Source of the DNA: Liolophura sinensis | Lineage: Eukaryota > Mollusca > Polyplacophora > Chitonida > Chitonidae | Direction of reading: 5' to 3' | Length of the DNA stretch: 64,000 nt | Assembly: GCF_032854445.1 (NCBI RefSeq) | Contig: NC_088296.1 | Span: 11,880,706 to 11,944,705, forward strand | Shown: piece after piece, positions 34,260 to 46,879 of the stretch | How the letters are laid out: each line of letters starts with the position of its first letter | How positions within the stretch are numbered: position 1 is the first letter of the stretch | Translations under genes and position numbers: made by a program | Notes under the pieces: model-generated | Seen by the model: only the letters and a program-made list of their open reading frames with translations | Databases searched by the model: none | Told to the model about the DNA's origin: nothing

Positions 34260-35256
34260 TGTATATAAGCGACCTTCCCTTTATGATGTATTTGATGTAT
34301 ATTTATGCATGAGGTGACTACATGTAATATTAACGCCACACGCCACACACAGCAGACATTACAGCCTCGCCTATTGATCACGGATGATGGAAGGCGTAAC
34401 TTGACACAGCTTCGCCCGTCGGGACGGTGGTATACCCACATGCAGGACTGGTATAGAGCTGGTATAGATTAGATAGGGCTGTCTGTGTGAAGTTTAAACA
34501 GGTACTAACCTACTTCTACAGCCTATAGCTTACAGATCTCCTGTTCAGGCTGATAAGTTGTCTTTATATTCCTAACAATAACACAATAAAACACTGGAAG
34601 GTGGCAGAGTTTGACCCGTCACAATTTTCTCAGATAGAGAAACTTTAGACATTCGACCCCATTATCATATAGTGTCCTGCTCTACTGACTACCGCCGTAG
34701 TCCAGACGTTTGACTCCATTATCATGTACAGTTAAACTCCTTTCCTTGCCACTGTCGTCCAGACTTTTGATCCGATTATCATATAGGGTCATGCATCCAT
34801 CACTGTCATTATAGTCCAGATGTTTGAACCAATTATCTTATACCTGAAGTCCCACCATTTCTGTTGAAGATGTTTGCAATTTGGCTGGTCTTACCTTTAA
34901 ATCAGCAGACTCTTATTTTTACACACCAATCTGCTATTCATGGGTGGAGCTGTAAAAAGTTGTCTCGTATACATGATAAATGCTAGAATCGTCAAATGTC
35001 TAACTAAGCAATTATTTCCTCTCAAGGAAGCGAGGCGCTGAAACTCACCTCTAACATATGTATAGCAATGCTTCTTCAGTAATAGCGACAAAAAATACTG
35101 TACCCCATATGTTGTTGGAAGAGAGGAATATGCACTGAACTGCAGATGGAGACGGTGTACTGTGTTGAAATTTTATATTTTCGTTAATGGAGGATCTGTA
35201 TTGGTACCAGTTTAAGTAATTTGCTGGTTTTATTTCAGTAAAAAACCGAGGGTGTA

Positions 35257-38200
35257 ATGGCTGAAAGCAAGGAAAATCGTGAAGCAGTCCTCACATGTCC
35301 GATATGTGTGGAAACATTCCGCAAACCAGTAACGTTACCTTGTCAGCACAGTTTTTGCAGGGAGTGTATTGGTGTGTATGTTGATAAGTCTAAACCTGGA
35401 CAGACAGATGAGGTCTCCACGGGGAGTGAGGGTGTTCACCAGCTGATCTCATGCCCTGTATGTCGGATACCAACCAGTCTGGGGAGAGAAGGTGTGGCTG
35501 GTCTGCCTCACAACTTTCATCTGGCAGAAATAGTGGAGAGGTTCTCTTCTGCTGTGAAGGTTGAGGATGACATCCCATACTGTTCTCTGTGTGAGGATGA
35601 TAATCAGGCTAAAGCTGTCAAGTTTTGTACCGACTGTTGTTTACTGTATTGTAAAGACTGTCTGGCTACTCTTCATCCCATGAGGGGGGCTATGAAACGT
35701 CACCGGTTGATTTCCTCCCTGGAGTACCTCTCTCAGGAAACCTCACAGCGACAGACCAGCGGCAGGGATGAACAATCAACTCAGCAAGCGTCATGTGCGA
35801 GACATGGTCAGCCATTTGGCATGTACTGTATCCCATGCCGGATGGTGATCTGTATGGGGTGTGTGGTTGACCATCCGAAACACGCTGTGCAAGATATACC
35901 ATCTGCAGCTGAGAATGACAAGGTAATGCGAAAAAGACATTCGTATATCAGCCATCGACCAAAAAGGATGTTCTGTGTCATTAATAGTAAGGTCAATTCC
36001 CAAATCAACAATTGACACGAACCTTGAAAAAACTAAGAAATTGTACAAAGTACAAGATTACCTTGAGAAAGAGGTGCAAAGAGAACTGTAGTAAACAGTT
36101 ATAAATGGTGTGAGAAAGACACAAGAAATATTCTAAGCGAATGACTTAAAATCACTCTCCAAATCGTGTACCATGCTAGTATATAAGTCGATAATCAAAC
36201 TAAATAAATCATGACTTGGAACTATATGTTGACCCAAAGTCTTTAATCTATAGTGAAGAATGGGGCTGTTTGTCCTGTACTGTAAGTCGTTTGGAAGGCG
36301 GATTTTGTAATGTAGCGTTGTTTCCATTACAGCCGGCTGTTTTGAACAAGAGTGGTGAACTGGAGAAAGTGCTAAAAGAAACTAAAGAATCACTGTCAGA
36401 AGTTACGAGGCTGCACAATAAGATACTGGTTGGTATTTTTGATGACACTTGGTCAACATGTGATTTATTGCATACTTGGTGACTCGTTTTAAGTATCTAG
36501 ACTATTGCTATCATTCACAAATCCAGGAAACATACCGCTGTCAATTATCTAGGCTAGATAAATCTCTATTCTGTCATATATGATATATGTACATTTTCAA
36601 TTGAACAGTTAAACCCAAACAGCGACAACTTTTAACAAGAACTTAAACATGGTAATGCACGGACGACTGCAGGGATTCATTTGCATGAGGGACGAGTCTA
36701 TTTACCTCTTTCTGGTTTATCTAACCAGACTATCATATCATAATTATGACTTTCTTCTTTGTGACACACGCTCGATATGCCCCCCTCAGGCAGCTTCAGT
36801 AGATACATCCTCGCCGATAATACGCTGTCATAATATCTATATTGTATATACCTACTCCACATATGTAATTGGGTTTAGAGTTTGTGTTTGAAAAAAACAC
36901 TGGTGGTCTCCACAGCATAAAGGCTACACCCTGCCCGGAGCACCAGTTGTAATGTTGAACCAACAGCGTTTCTGAGTCGACACTTACATGTGTATGTACG
37001 CCACTACATTGAAGGAAAATTCCCTCCAGCCAGAACGTACATTGTTGACCCATTTGTGTGGTGCTTATATTCCACTCTGTTACACAGGCATGTATAATTT
37101 CTTGAACGCACCTGCAATAGTTTGGATGAGGTAATAAATGTTGTTTCTGTTTGGCAGGAAAACAAGGAACTTCACATTGAAGAGGTAGAAAGGGCTTATT
37201 GTGCAGCCTTGGAAGCCTTACAAGCCTGGAAACAACAGTCCTTAGATGGCATAGAAACCCGCTATTCACAGTGGAGTGTGGAGTGTAGCGCTATACTCAA
37301 ACATTTCCAGCTACAGGCTCAAAAAATGGAGAGGATGGTACAGGCTTCCAAGGATTTAGTTACGTCAATGGACGTCGAGTTTTTACAAGTAAGTCAAACA
37401 TGCATAGTTTTCTACCATTGGTTCAACTGCCTCAACTCCAGGTAAATACCTCAACTAACCACACAAGACAACGTGTCAATTATTTGTCAGCTTCAGAGAA
37501 CATATAAAGTTTTCTTACATGTATGGGCTGTAGATATCTTGGTTCTGACCGCTCAGTTGTAAACAAATGTGATATGTATGTTGTGTACGTACACAGAGGC
37601 ATCTCATTTACCATTGTCACATTATTGAACCTGTGACGGGCCTCATACAATGACACTAATGAATAGTGATCAGGTGTTCAAATCCATCTCATGCTGCCAG
37701 GTCTAGTGAATTTTTATTTCCAGGGTTCAAACTGCTTTGCTTTGTTCAGTGGTTCTCTCTGGTCGCTGTCTGTTTTTCTACCCATAAACATTACCCCTGT
37801 GCAATTAGACTAATAAACAACACGACAATCCTATATATGTAATATTAAAAAAGAGCACGTTGTTTGATGTTTTTCGAAAACGACGTGTGAATACGAACAG
37901 TAATAAAGTCCTTATCAGTGTTTGAAACAATAAATTAGCCAAGGTACAAACCGTATATAGACAACCATATCTCATTTGATGTCCCCCCGGACTCTGCCCA
38001 GTTTCCTCAAACCACAATGCTGAACGCCATCATATAAGAAAAATATTTTGAGAACAACATAAAACATCTATCAAACAAACCATCAAGTTTTGGCTCAATA
38101 TGTTGTCCCAATTTTCAGTCATCCGGATGATGATGCCTGCTCCTGTTTTGACTTTTGTAGCCCAAAACAGTTGATTTACCTGGATCAGAAAGTTCAGACC

Positions 38201-40250
38201 CATAGTCGATAAGCCATTAACATAACAGCTACTTTCACAAGCTTGTAACACACAAAATATGATAGCATTTACTGTGTTTGAGGTATTTGTTTGTTTGCAA
38301 TGTTAAACATCATCCTTGTTTTATGCACATGTATATTTCATTCAAACCTAAATTTTTTTATAGGCTATTGTTTTCATAAATATGCTGCCAGGATTACATA
38401 TATATATTAGCTAAAATGAGCAGGCCAGGTTCCCCAGATTTTAGAAGGAATAGGGTAGGTAAGGAATCTTTGTTTCGGTTATCATTGTTACATGATTTCA
38501 TATGTATGCTCAAATGTGTTTGTTGACAGGTTTCCTCGGACTTCATCAAAACGTAGGTATAAATATATTATACCTCTTAAGGTTTGTTATACATGTGCAC
38601 ATGACTATTGTCAACAGATGTGTTTCTGTAACACTGAGTACCAGCACTGTAGTTGTTCAAAACATAACCCAAGTGTAAAATATATCTAGTGTTCAAACAT
38701 ACATTTGCTCAGACAAATCAGACGTAACCTGCTAGGTATATCATGACATTTTCATAACTGTGTGGTACACAGGATTACCACACGACTGTGTCTCTTTGTT
38801 TTCTCTCCTCTTCTCACAGAACTGATGACCAGCTGAATGAGATAAGAGTAGATCTGGAGAAACATGAGGTCAGCAGAAAGAAACTTCTAGATTCTATACA
38901 ACATGACCAAGTTGTTCCTAGACAGGTGACTGCAAAAGAGACAGTGCAAGAACGTCAGGATTTAGAAGCAGCAGTCGGTGGACAAATGTCACCCTTACTT
39001 GTTACAAGTAGGTTTTTATATGTATAAAAAGTATACAGCAGGGTGTGCTCAAAGGACATAAACGACTTTAGGGTTTACACTAGTATGTGCATCAAAGACA
39101 CAAATGCAAAGTGGGGAAGGCCCACAGCTGTGTGTGTGCAAAACAGACGATATTAAGAAGAAAACAAACCGATATGAGCTGTAACAAAGCAGGGCACACC
39201 CAGAAAAAGAACAGTATTCCAAGAGTAACAAGAATGAGAAGAGTTTACAAAGAGCACAGATAGTGTGAGGTGTACATTAGGGTGTGAACAAAAGAGAAAC
39301 TGATGTCAGGCTTACAGTAGGGTGTGGGCAAAAGACACAAAGTAATGCAGTGCACAAAAGGGTGTACACAGAAGACACAAACTAATGTAAGGTATGCATT
39401 AGGGTGTGCACAAACATAAACTTATTTCCGGCATTAATTAAGATGCTCAGAACAGACACAAACTAATTTGAGGTTTGCGTTAGTGTGGGCACAGAAAAGA
39501 CAAACTAATGTGAGCCAAAACAGATACAAACTAATGTGGGATATATACTGAGGTGTGCACAAAGAATATAAACTAATGTGATAATGTGAGACATACAGTA
39601 GGGTGTGCACAGAAGATGCACACTAATGTAAGGCATACAGTACGGTGTGCACAGAGGACACACACTAATGTGAGGTATACAGTAGGGTGTGCACAGAAAA
39701 CACAAACTAATGTGAGGTGTACAGTAGGGTGTGCACAGAAGACACAGACTAATGTGAGGTATACAGTAGGGTGTTTACAGAAGACACACACTAATGTGAG
39801 GTATACCGTAGGGTGTTTACAGAAAACACAAACTAATGTGAGGTGTACAGTAGGATGTGTACATAAGACACAAACTAATGTGAGGTGTACAGAGTGCTTG
39901 AGTGAGTGAGTGCTTGGGGTTTAACGTCGTACTCAACAATTTTTCAGTCATATGACGACGAAGGAATCCTTAGGGTGCATGTACGTGTAATGTGCCTCCT
40001 TGTTGCAGGACGGATTTGCACCGCTCTTTTATCTAGTGCTGCTTCACTGAGACGACTTACCGAAGGCAAGTAAGCCGCCCCGCCCGAGTCATTATACTGA
40101 TACGGGTCAACCAATCGCTGACTATCCCCTTCATGCTGAACGCCAAGCGAGGAAGTTACAACTTCCTCTTTTAAAGTCTTAGGTGTGACTCGTTCAAGGA
40201 TTGATCCTGGACCTACCGGTCCCGAAGCGGACATTCTATGAAGACAAGAA

Positions 40251-40312
<62 letters not shown>

Positions 40313-41498
40313 CCATTTTTTCAATGTTCAAATATTTAACAGTTTTCTTTTTGTAAATTACTGCAGAAAATTTAATCCTATACTTGATTACTACTAATAA
40401 TTCTGGTAGATTAAATAGACTTTGTGGTATTGTGCCAAAGAAAGTCACTTGGCAAGTTATGTGTGGCGAGTTACCTCCCTTACTACACATCCAGCTTCCA
40501 TAGCTTGTTACTCCACGAATGCCATCAGGCGTACTACGGCTTCACAGTGAATTGTGTGCTTAAATGTGCCATAACTGACAACTAAAATCATGTGTCGGAT
40601 AGAGGAAGGTATTATTCTTGTTGTAGGTGATAAGTTTCAAACAAATTAGAGCACTAAAAGTCTGTATTTTAACCTAGTACTTGGTCTATGTCGTACCCGT
40701 CATTTAGTGATGGGTCCAGTTCTTGTCGAAGCTCATCTCTTTCAAACTACCTGAAAATGATGTGTATAAATTACATTCGTGTCAGCAATATGTGTGATTT
40801 TATTCCCAGAGAGTGTGTTCAGAAAGTAAAACCACGATATGTGTACAGGTATTTACATCTCAGTCTTACAGCGTGTGTTTATGGTTTGCTGTTGTTTATG
40901 ATGCTTTTGTTGTGTTTTTGCAGAGCCGACGCTGAGATTCACAGAGACAGACGACAGAAAGCTGAGAATCACTGACAGCGGCTCATTGGTAAAGGCTGAG
41001 GGCTTGTCCGAGGGGTGGTGTGGGAGAGCTGTGACAGACGGGCGTTACCAGACGGGCAGGTACTACTGGGAGGTGCAGATCACCTGTTCACCTGACTGTT
41101 ACTGCTGTGTAGGAGTGACACAGGAGAACTGTGGTGTGAGGAGGACAGACCCTGGCCGTAACTCCTGGTACATTGGGATGGGGTACCGTGGTGATGAGGT
41201 CTGGTGTTATAGTGACTGTGGAGGTGAGATCAAACCTGCCTATCTACAGTACAGACGTTACACACGACCTCATCACCTGGGTGTGTACCTGGACTGTGAT
41301 GACCACACACTGACAGTCCTGGACTGTGACAACAACCAGGTAATGTACACTGACAGTGATGTTATCGTCACAGAGCCTCTCGTGCCATGGGTTGGGTTTG
41401 GTGTCGGGTCTGGATCTGGACCTGTGTCTGCTCGTCTGGTAACGGGGGACTCTGCAACTCTGCCTCAAGTTCTCTGTGATATGATAAGCACTTCCTGA
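35257..41498 (+). CDS. TRIM protein, intact copy 2 (RING, two B-boxes, coiled coil, B30.2/SPRY)
   Basis: Six coding exons, 35257-35922, 36333-36428, 37158-37388, 38530-38552, 38820-39007 and 40924-41498, join in frame to 592 aa. The RING is C3HC4 (C14, C17, C29, H31, C34, C37, C66, C69). B-box 1 spans about 109-149 and B-box 2 about 180-209, with zinc ligands in place. A coiled coil follows (about 223-400; EVERAYCAALEALQAWKQQ is typical). B30.2/SPRY runs 403-592 (GRYYWEVQI, HLGVYLDCDDHTLTVLDCD). TRIM proteins are RING E3 ubiquitin ligases that dimerise through the coiled coil; the SPRY domain binds targets, often in innate immunity, so a cytoplasmic role is inferred. The start is the first ATG after an acceptor. 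The 96-nt exon needs a weak donor (CTG|GTTGGT); the later GT near TTGGTGACTC breaks the frame. The nearest TRIM subfamily is undecided. Confidence 0.92.
36333..38552 (+). other. Coiled-coil exon set 96/231/23 nt of TRIM copy 2
   Basis: The three exons 36333-36428 (96 nt), 37158-37388 (231 nt) and 38530-38552 (23 nt) encode most of the coiled coil. The 23-nt micro-exon is forced by the reading frame: without it the next exon would open with an in-frame TGA. It sits between TTTGTTGACAG and GTAGGT and reads VSSDFIK plus two bases. Automatic gene finders often miss such an exon. Units 1 and 3 keep it at 16520-16542 and 63722-63744. Confidence 0.88.
37671..38090 (+). mobile_element. Old SINE pieces in TRIM intron 4, unit 2
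   Basis: Same two decayed SINE pieces as in unit 1, with the B-box block at about 37675 and tail part at about 37990-38075. They are intronic and carry no coding sequence. Confidence 0.55.
39050..39893. repeat. 42-bp minisatellite in TRIM intron, unit 2
   Basis: Same repeat as 17030-17960, between the 188-nt exon and the SPRY exon. The regular part (from about 39580) has fewer repeats than in unit 1, showing slippage since duplication. Confidence 0.92.
39895..40240 (-). mobile_element. SINE in TRIM intron, unit 2
   Basis: Orthologous to the unit 1 intronic SINE at 17965-18316: same orientation, GAGTGAGT run, tail and body. The head ends in CCGGTCCCGAAGCGGAC and is followed by an AT microsatellite that is much longer than in unit 1. 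Confidence 0.85.
40254..40310. repeat. AT microsatellite in TRIM intron, unit 2
   Basis: About 57 bp of uninterrupted TA dinucleotides. Unit 1 has only about 20 bp with interruptions at the same place (about 18325-18346). Confidence 0.95.
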
Positions 41499-41499
41499 C

Positions 41500-43505
41500 C
41501 ATCGGGTAATTATTCATTACATCTTTTCCATCATATTATACTTTGTTTCAAATAGAGTGGTTAATTATGTCTCTTTGAACAAATTTTTGGGTATAAATGT
41601 TTTAGTTAATGTCAGCAGTGTGGCTAATTCAGTAATCTGTCACAAGCTCACAGCTTGGTGTAGTTGTACACACTCTGTCTGACTTGTCTTGAACATCAGT
41701 GTCCGGTTTCTTCCAGACAAAATACATGTAGATAATGACTGGGTAGTTTCAGTTTTAGTAATTGAGATTTGTGAGAAAGCGACCGAGGGTATAAAGGATT
41801 ATTTTTCTTACCATGATCGGGGCGGTATGTCATAACTCAGGAGTGATTTCAGATTAAATCGTCAAAAAAGATCAGATCACACTCACGTTGTTGTTGCAGC
41901 ATGTTACACAAGACAGTTCTATTTTGAATGATACTAGCGATGTTTGTTGAGAGAAATAAACCATAATTTGTAATGGGTTTGAGAATGATTACCTGGCTGA
42001 AAGGTATTATATAACTAGCGACAACAAAGAAAAAGATCACATGGATGAGTACTGGTAGAGCTTTTGGCACTTGACCTCAGATGGAGATTGGGCTTGGTTG
42101 TGTTATGTAACTTGGATGTAAGTTTCGGATAAAAATGAGAGAAAAACATAACCTGTGGGCCATTATTAAATTAAAGTGAGTGCAATCCAACCATCCCTCC
42201 AATAAAGGGCCTACCTGAAAGGGTGATTTTCTTATAATAGAAGTTTCATTACGCAGAATATACAAAAAATCCCTATTGACCGACCCTATTTTGTCTCCAT
42301 GATGAGGTTAATCCCATGCTGAACAAGGACTGTTTTTAGGATGCTGTTGTCAGCTGTAAGTTTCTCGTTTTCTGTAAGTTTCTCTGTTTTTCAACTTAGT
42401 TTATTCGAACATTGGCGTTCTTAACACTTTGTCATGATCTGGGCATAGTTTGTGTATCTCACAAGTTAACAATAGTAAACATTTTAAGCTGTTTATCAGA
42501 TTTTTATCTTCACTATAAACACAGTGACATTTACTGGACTATTTGTGTTTATTGAATACATCTACCACATTACTATGTAAACATCTGGCATGTTTTCTAT
42601 AATAAACACTTATGTCTTAGTTACCAAACAGTTTTTTGATGAATAAATACCAGTTGGCATTAATCCAAACTGTAATAAAACTGTGTTTAAAAACACTTAT
42701 TTTTATGATGTACTGTAAATCGTTAACCTTTTTAGCCTCTAAAAGTGTTTTCTGGAATCTGTGCATATATTTATTATGAAAATGATGCTAAAATGATTTG
42801 TTTGTGTCACTCAAGAAGTAAGCTTCATAAAACTGTGTCAATTATTTATCTACACTCTGTAGTTCTCTGACAATATTTCAAATTATCGGTTAAAGAGGTG
42901 GCTGAAGAGGTTGTAGAGTTTATAGTAAGCTATATGAGGAAGGTTGAAAAACTTAGGGTAAGGGATATGAGGAAGGTTGAACAATTAGGATAAGAAATAT
43001 AAGGAAGGATACCACAGATATATTTTATGTATATGACTTTTTTTCCTTTAAATAAATTTTACTTGTAAGTGCTGTGATATGACATGTGACATGTATTATT
43101 GTATTCACTGTCCTGTAAGCATTAGGCCCACATTGTGATATTTTCTAACACATAGTTTCCAAAAACATTGATTACTTTACTTGAGGAAGTGGCTTTATCC
43201 CCAGTACTGTTACTAGGACAACCTGTGGTCAAGATTATGAGGTCACTGCACCATTTTATCAGCTTGCTGTTATTTTGACGTGAGTTGTTGTTGTGTTCAT
43301 GTATAATTCGGTGATGTTTTGCCATTATCTGCCTTTTGTGTTCACACTTCTGAAACGTATGCTTAATAAAAATAAGTGATTGTGTAATGTGTAGCCGTCG
43401 TTTGAATGGTTGAATTACACTGTCGTGAAATGTAGTAATACACACAGAAAAACCATGCTCAGTATGAAGCATTTTTACACAAAGTTATACATATACCAAT
43501 TTCAC
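41500..43505. other. 3' flank of TRIM copy 2, candidate poly(A) signals
   Basis: No gene is seen. After the stop codon, the first ATTAAA is at about 41853 and the first AATAAA at about 41955, either of which could serve as polyadenylation signal. The rest is AT-rich and collinear with 19550-21510 of unit 1, plus a unit 2-specific stretch near 43005-43065. Confidence 0.45.
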
Positions 43506-43509
43506 AATC

Positions 43510-44255
43510 AACATGTTCAAGTTACCTGATGGGTATTTCTCAGTAGTGCTGGTTTCCTCTCTGTGTGACACCTTGTCGTTATGTTATATGATGTGTATCT
43601 TTTCAGCTGTGATGGGTTTCCTGTCTGTCTGATACCTTGTGCGAATATTACCTGATGTGTGTCTTCTCAGGTGTGATAGGTTTCCTGACTCTCTGACACT
43701 TGGTCCACACTTGACCTGATGTGTGTCTTCTCAGGAGAGCTGGTTTTCCCCACTCTCTAATACCGGGTTCACACATTACCTGATTACCTGATGTGTAACT
43801 TCTCAGGAGAGATGGCTTTCCCTCTCTAATGCCATTTCCACACATTGTACGTTATGTATGACTTTTCTGGAAAAATGGTTTTCCTCTCTTTAATACCGGG
43901 TCAACACATTACCTGATGTGTGTCTTCTCAGGAGAGATGGTATTGCCCTCTCTCTAATACAGATTTCACACACTACTTGATGTGTAACTTCTCAGGAGGG
44001 ATGTTTTTCCCCTCTGTAATACCGGGTCCACACATTACATGGTGTGTAACTTCTCAGGAGAGATGGTTTTGCTTTCTCTAATACCGGGTCCACACATTAC
44101 ATGGTGTGTAACTTCTCGGGAGGTTGGTTTTCCCCTCTCCATAATACCGGGTCCACACATTACATGGTAATCTCAGGAGAGATGGTGTTGCCCTCTCTCT
44201 AATACAGATTCCACACACTACTTGATGTGTAACTTCTCAGGAGGGATGGTTTTCC
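43510..44255. repeat. About 60-bp minisatellite, unit 2
   Basis: Same family as 21520-22165, with extra units such as those ending near 43920 and 44040. The unit order differs from unit 1. Confidence 0.88.
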
Positions 44256-44299
44256 TCACTCTTTTAGCTTTAAGCGTACTGACGGCTGATTTTATAGTT

Positions 44300-44440
44300 T
44301 CTGATATAAAGAACGCCAAGTCCAGCTCATGCTGGCTTCCTCTCCGTTCGTACATGTACACGGAACGGTCTACAGCAACCTGCGGATGGTCGTATAAGTG
44401 AAACATTGTTGAGTGAGGCGTAAAACACCCACCAAATAAA
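44300..44440 (+). mobile_element. Partial SINE after the 60-bp array, unit 2
   Basis: Orthologous to 22215-22350: CAAGTCCAGCTCATGCTGGC through the tail TTGTTGAGTGAGGCGTAAAA. The head is missing. Confidence 0.75.
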
Positions 44441-44444
44441 TGTG

Positions 44445-45733
44445 TATAATTTATAACTCACCACCGGTGAGGTTCTAAAAGCAGCAAGCCTGGGCTTTAA
44501 ACTCCTGTGTTGGGCAGAAAAACCTTATAAAGCATGATTTTCTGGCGGAATCGTAAATGATAAAACCATAGGTCATGTACTGTCTAACTTCGTATGAGCG
44601 GGGAAAGGAAGAATTTAGTTAACCCACGACTCTTTCCTTGTGTAGAATGATATGATTTCTTGGTGGAATGAAGACATGACGAGCGCCAGATGACAAGGTG
44701 TTGAGGTGAAAAGCTACAAAATCAGGAAAAAACGAAGTTCGCTAAGTATTTATCTTACATAGAAGCTGTTCATCAAGGTATTAAGAGTTAAAGCATGGGG
44801 AATGAAATAAATACAGCACGCCTGGCGGTAGATGTGTGTATATCATAACACAACACAGCAAAATCATTGTTAAAAATTTTATCCATGGGGGGAGGGGGGT
44901 GTTTTAGCTAATTCTGGAGGCACAGGCGCGAGTTTCAGTAGTTCCATGGTTAGTGTACAAACGATCATGTTATAATAGACTACGTAGACTCTTGTTATAA
45001 ACATAGCCAGGAACATCATATGTCGACGGTTGCGCCAGTAGGTGAAAAAAAAAGCTCACCAAAGAAAAATCTCCCTTTTTACACGTAACTCTGCACTGGC
45101 ATTACGCTTTTTACTCTTTTAGTTCAAAAATGAGATAAACAAACTATTTCTAACACACATCGTGTAATATTCAGAGCTACGAATGATATAGACAACCGTA
45201 CAACTGCTATGGTAGACTAACACATGCATACCCGTGTGGAAAAGGCACAAATATCATTTTTTTTCACTTCTATATGCAGCGTTTTCCATAAACGTTTTCA
45301 CATTTAATTAGCAGATGAACATTAACTGGAAAGCATACTTAATATTAATGTATAAAACAACAGTTGTTAGAAAGAAATAGAAAGACTTCAATTGACAAAA
45401 AGTTCAAATTGTTGGTTTATAAGAGTTGTTTGCAGTACGAAGTCATGCAACTGTGAGGAAGGTCACCTAAACTCCATCCCATGCTGGGGTTGAAAAGCGT
45501 TATCTTGGTACTTAACACAAACATAAACTCAGATAGGTAACTTTGGTTTTAAATTTTAGCATGTAGGCCAACATATGGTTTTAAATTTGAATAATTTTTT
45601 TTCCGTTTAAAACTAAAATATATAATAAGCCCCATATAAATTCCAGTATGATTTCAGACACATGTCCCATGACATTCATGTATAATTCATTATTAATATA
45701 ATTCATTTTGCTGAAAAATGTATATTATCAATA

Positions 45734-45808
<75 letters not shown>

Positions 45809-46640
45809 ATATACATATTAAATAAAATCAAAAAGTTGATGCAAGTAGATAATTAAAATATATCCAAAGGTAATTAAAATATGTATATCTGTCTTAATAG
45901 CAACATACAGCTGTAAATGAATCATACAAGGACCACGTGGTTAGCACGGTAAGAGGTTGCAATACCCTAGATGGCTATAAACTCCTTTATTAAATGTGAT
46001 AAATGCAGATATTGCAGATACTTATGTTGGTACTTTTTCTTTCATTTTCTTTTATCTGTACTGGTTTTTGTTAAATAAAATGTTTCTATATTGTGGTTAT
46101 ATAAGCAGCCTGTCATGAACTAATATATAATAGAATCGCTAAGTGACGGACTGTTCAATGGTTTACTAGGGTTCCAATGGTTGAATACATTACACTTTTT
46201 AAGTCTTTCCTGTTCGCTTTAGCACATGCAGTGAATGTGGAAAAGTTTCAATATTAGAATAAGAGGTCAGATATAAGCCAGATTAGGATATCTGCGTCCA
46301 CGTTTAAAATATTCATGAAATGTTGTGTTTTCTCGTGGGTCTACTCGGTATTAAGGCCTATAGATTATAACATGTTTTCAGCTTGGATAATGTTAGAATT
46401 TTAATGAGGAAAATAATATGAAAAGGGCTGGAAGTTTAATTTGTCATCGTAAACTACCATTTGAGGCTGCTGTGAATGTGTACATGATACACTCTTTATA
46501 TATTTTAACCATCATACATCATATAGGTTTATAGTGGGTTTCTCCATGTTTCCTCTGATTGTTGTTTTCAAACTGGTATTTATTCTTTAACAGACTAGAA
46601 AGTGTTTGCCTAAATTACGGTATTTAATTGAGCATATGAG
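44445..46640. other. No gene seen, unit 2
   Basis: Spacer collinear with 22360-24545. The G-run segment near 44886 is shorter, and an AT microsatellite of about 70 bp lies at 45737-45806. No supportable frame. Confidence 0.45.
45737..45806. repeat. AT microsatellite, unit 2
   Basis: About 70 bp of AT dinucleotides, compared with about 30 interrupted bases at the same place in unit 1 (about 23692-23722). Confidence 0.95.
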
Positions 46641-46645
46641 GTAAA

Positions 46646-46876
46646 GGGGCAAAATGGACCTTGGGTCGGGGCAAAACGGCACACTGGTCCTCTTCCCACT
46701 GTGGTTGATGAAATGGTCTTGGAAATTAATGCAACTTTGCAATGAAAGAAAGGGTAAAAACAGGCTTACCATAGATAAAAGGTGATCAAAATTTTGCCCG
46801 CCCATAAAAACGGTACGACGAATGGTACAAAATGTGGCACAAAGGTCGGTTTTGTCCCGTGGGTCCGTTATGCCCC
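46646..46876. mobile_element. MITE-like element, unit 2
   Basis: Orthologue of 24550-24772 with the same ends, GGGGCAAAATGGACC and GGTCCGTTATGCCCC. The nested hairpin is broken by changes in its right arm, and an inserted stretch (ACGGTACGACGAATGG) lies near 46810. Confidence 0.6.
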
Positions 46877-46879
46877 ACT

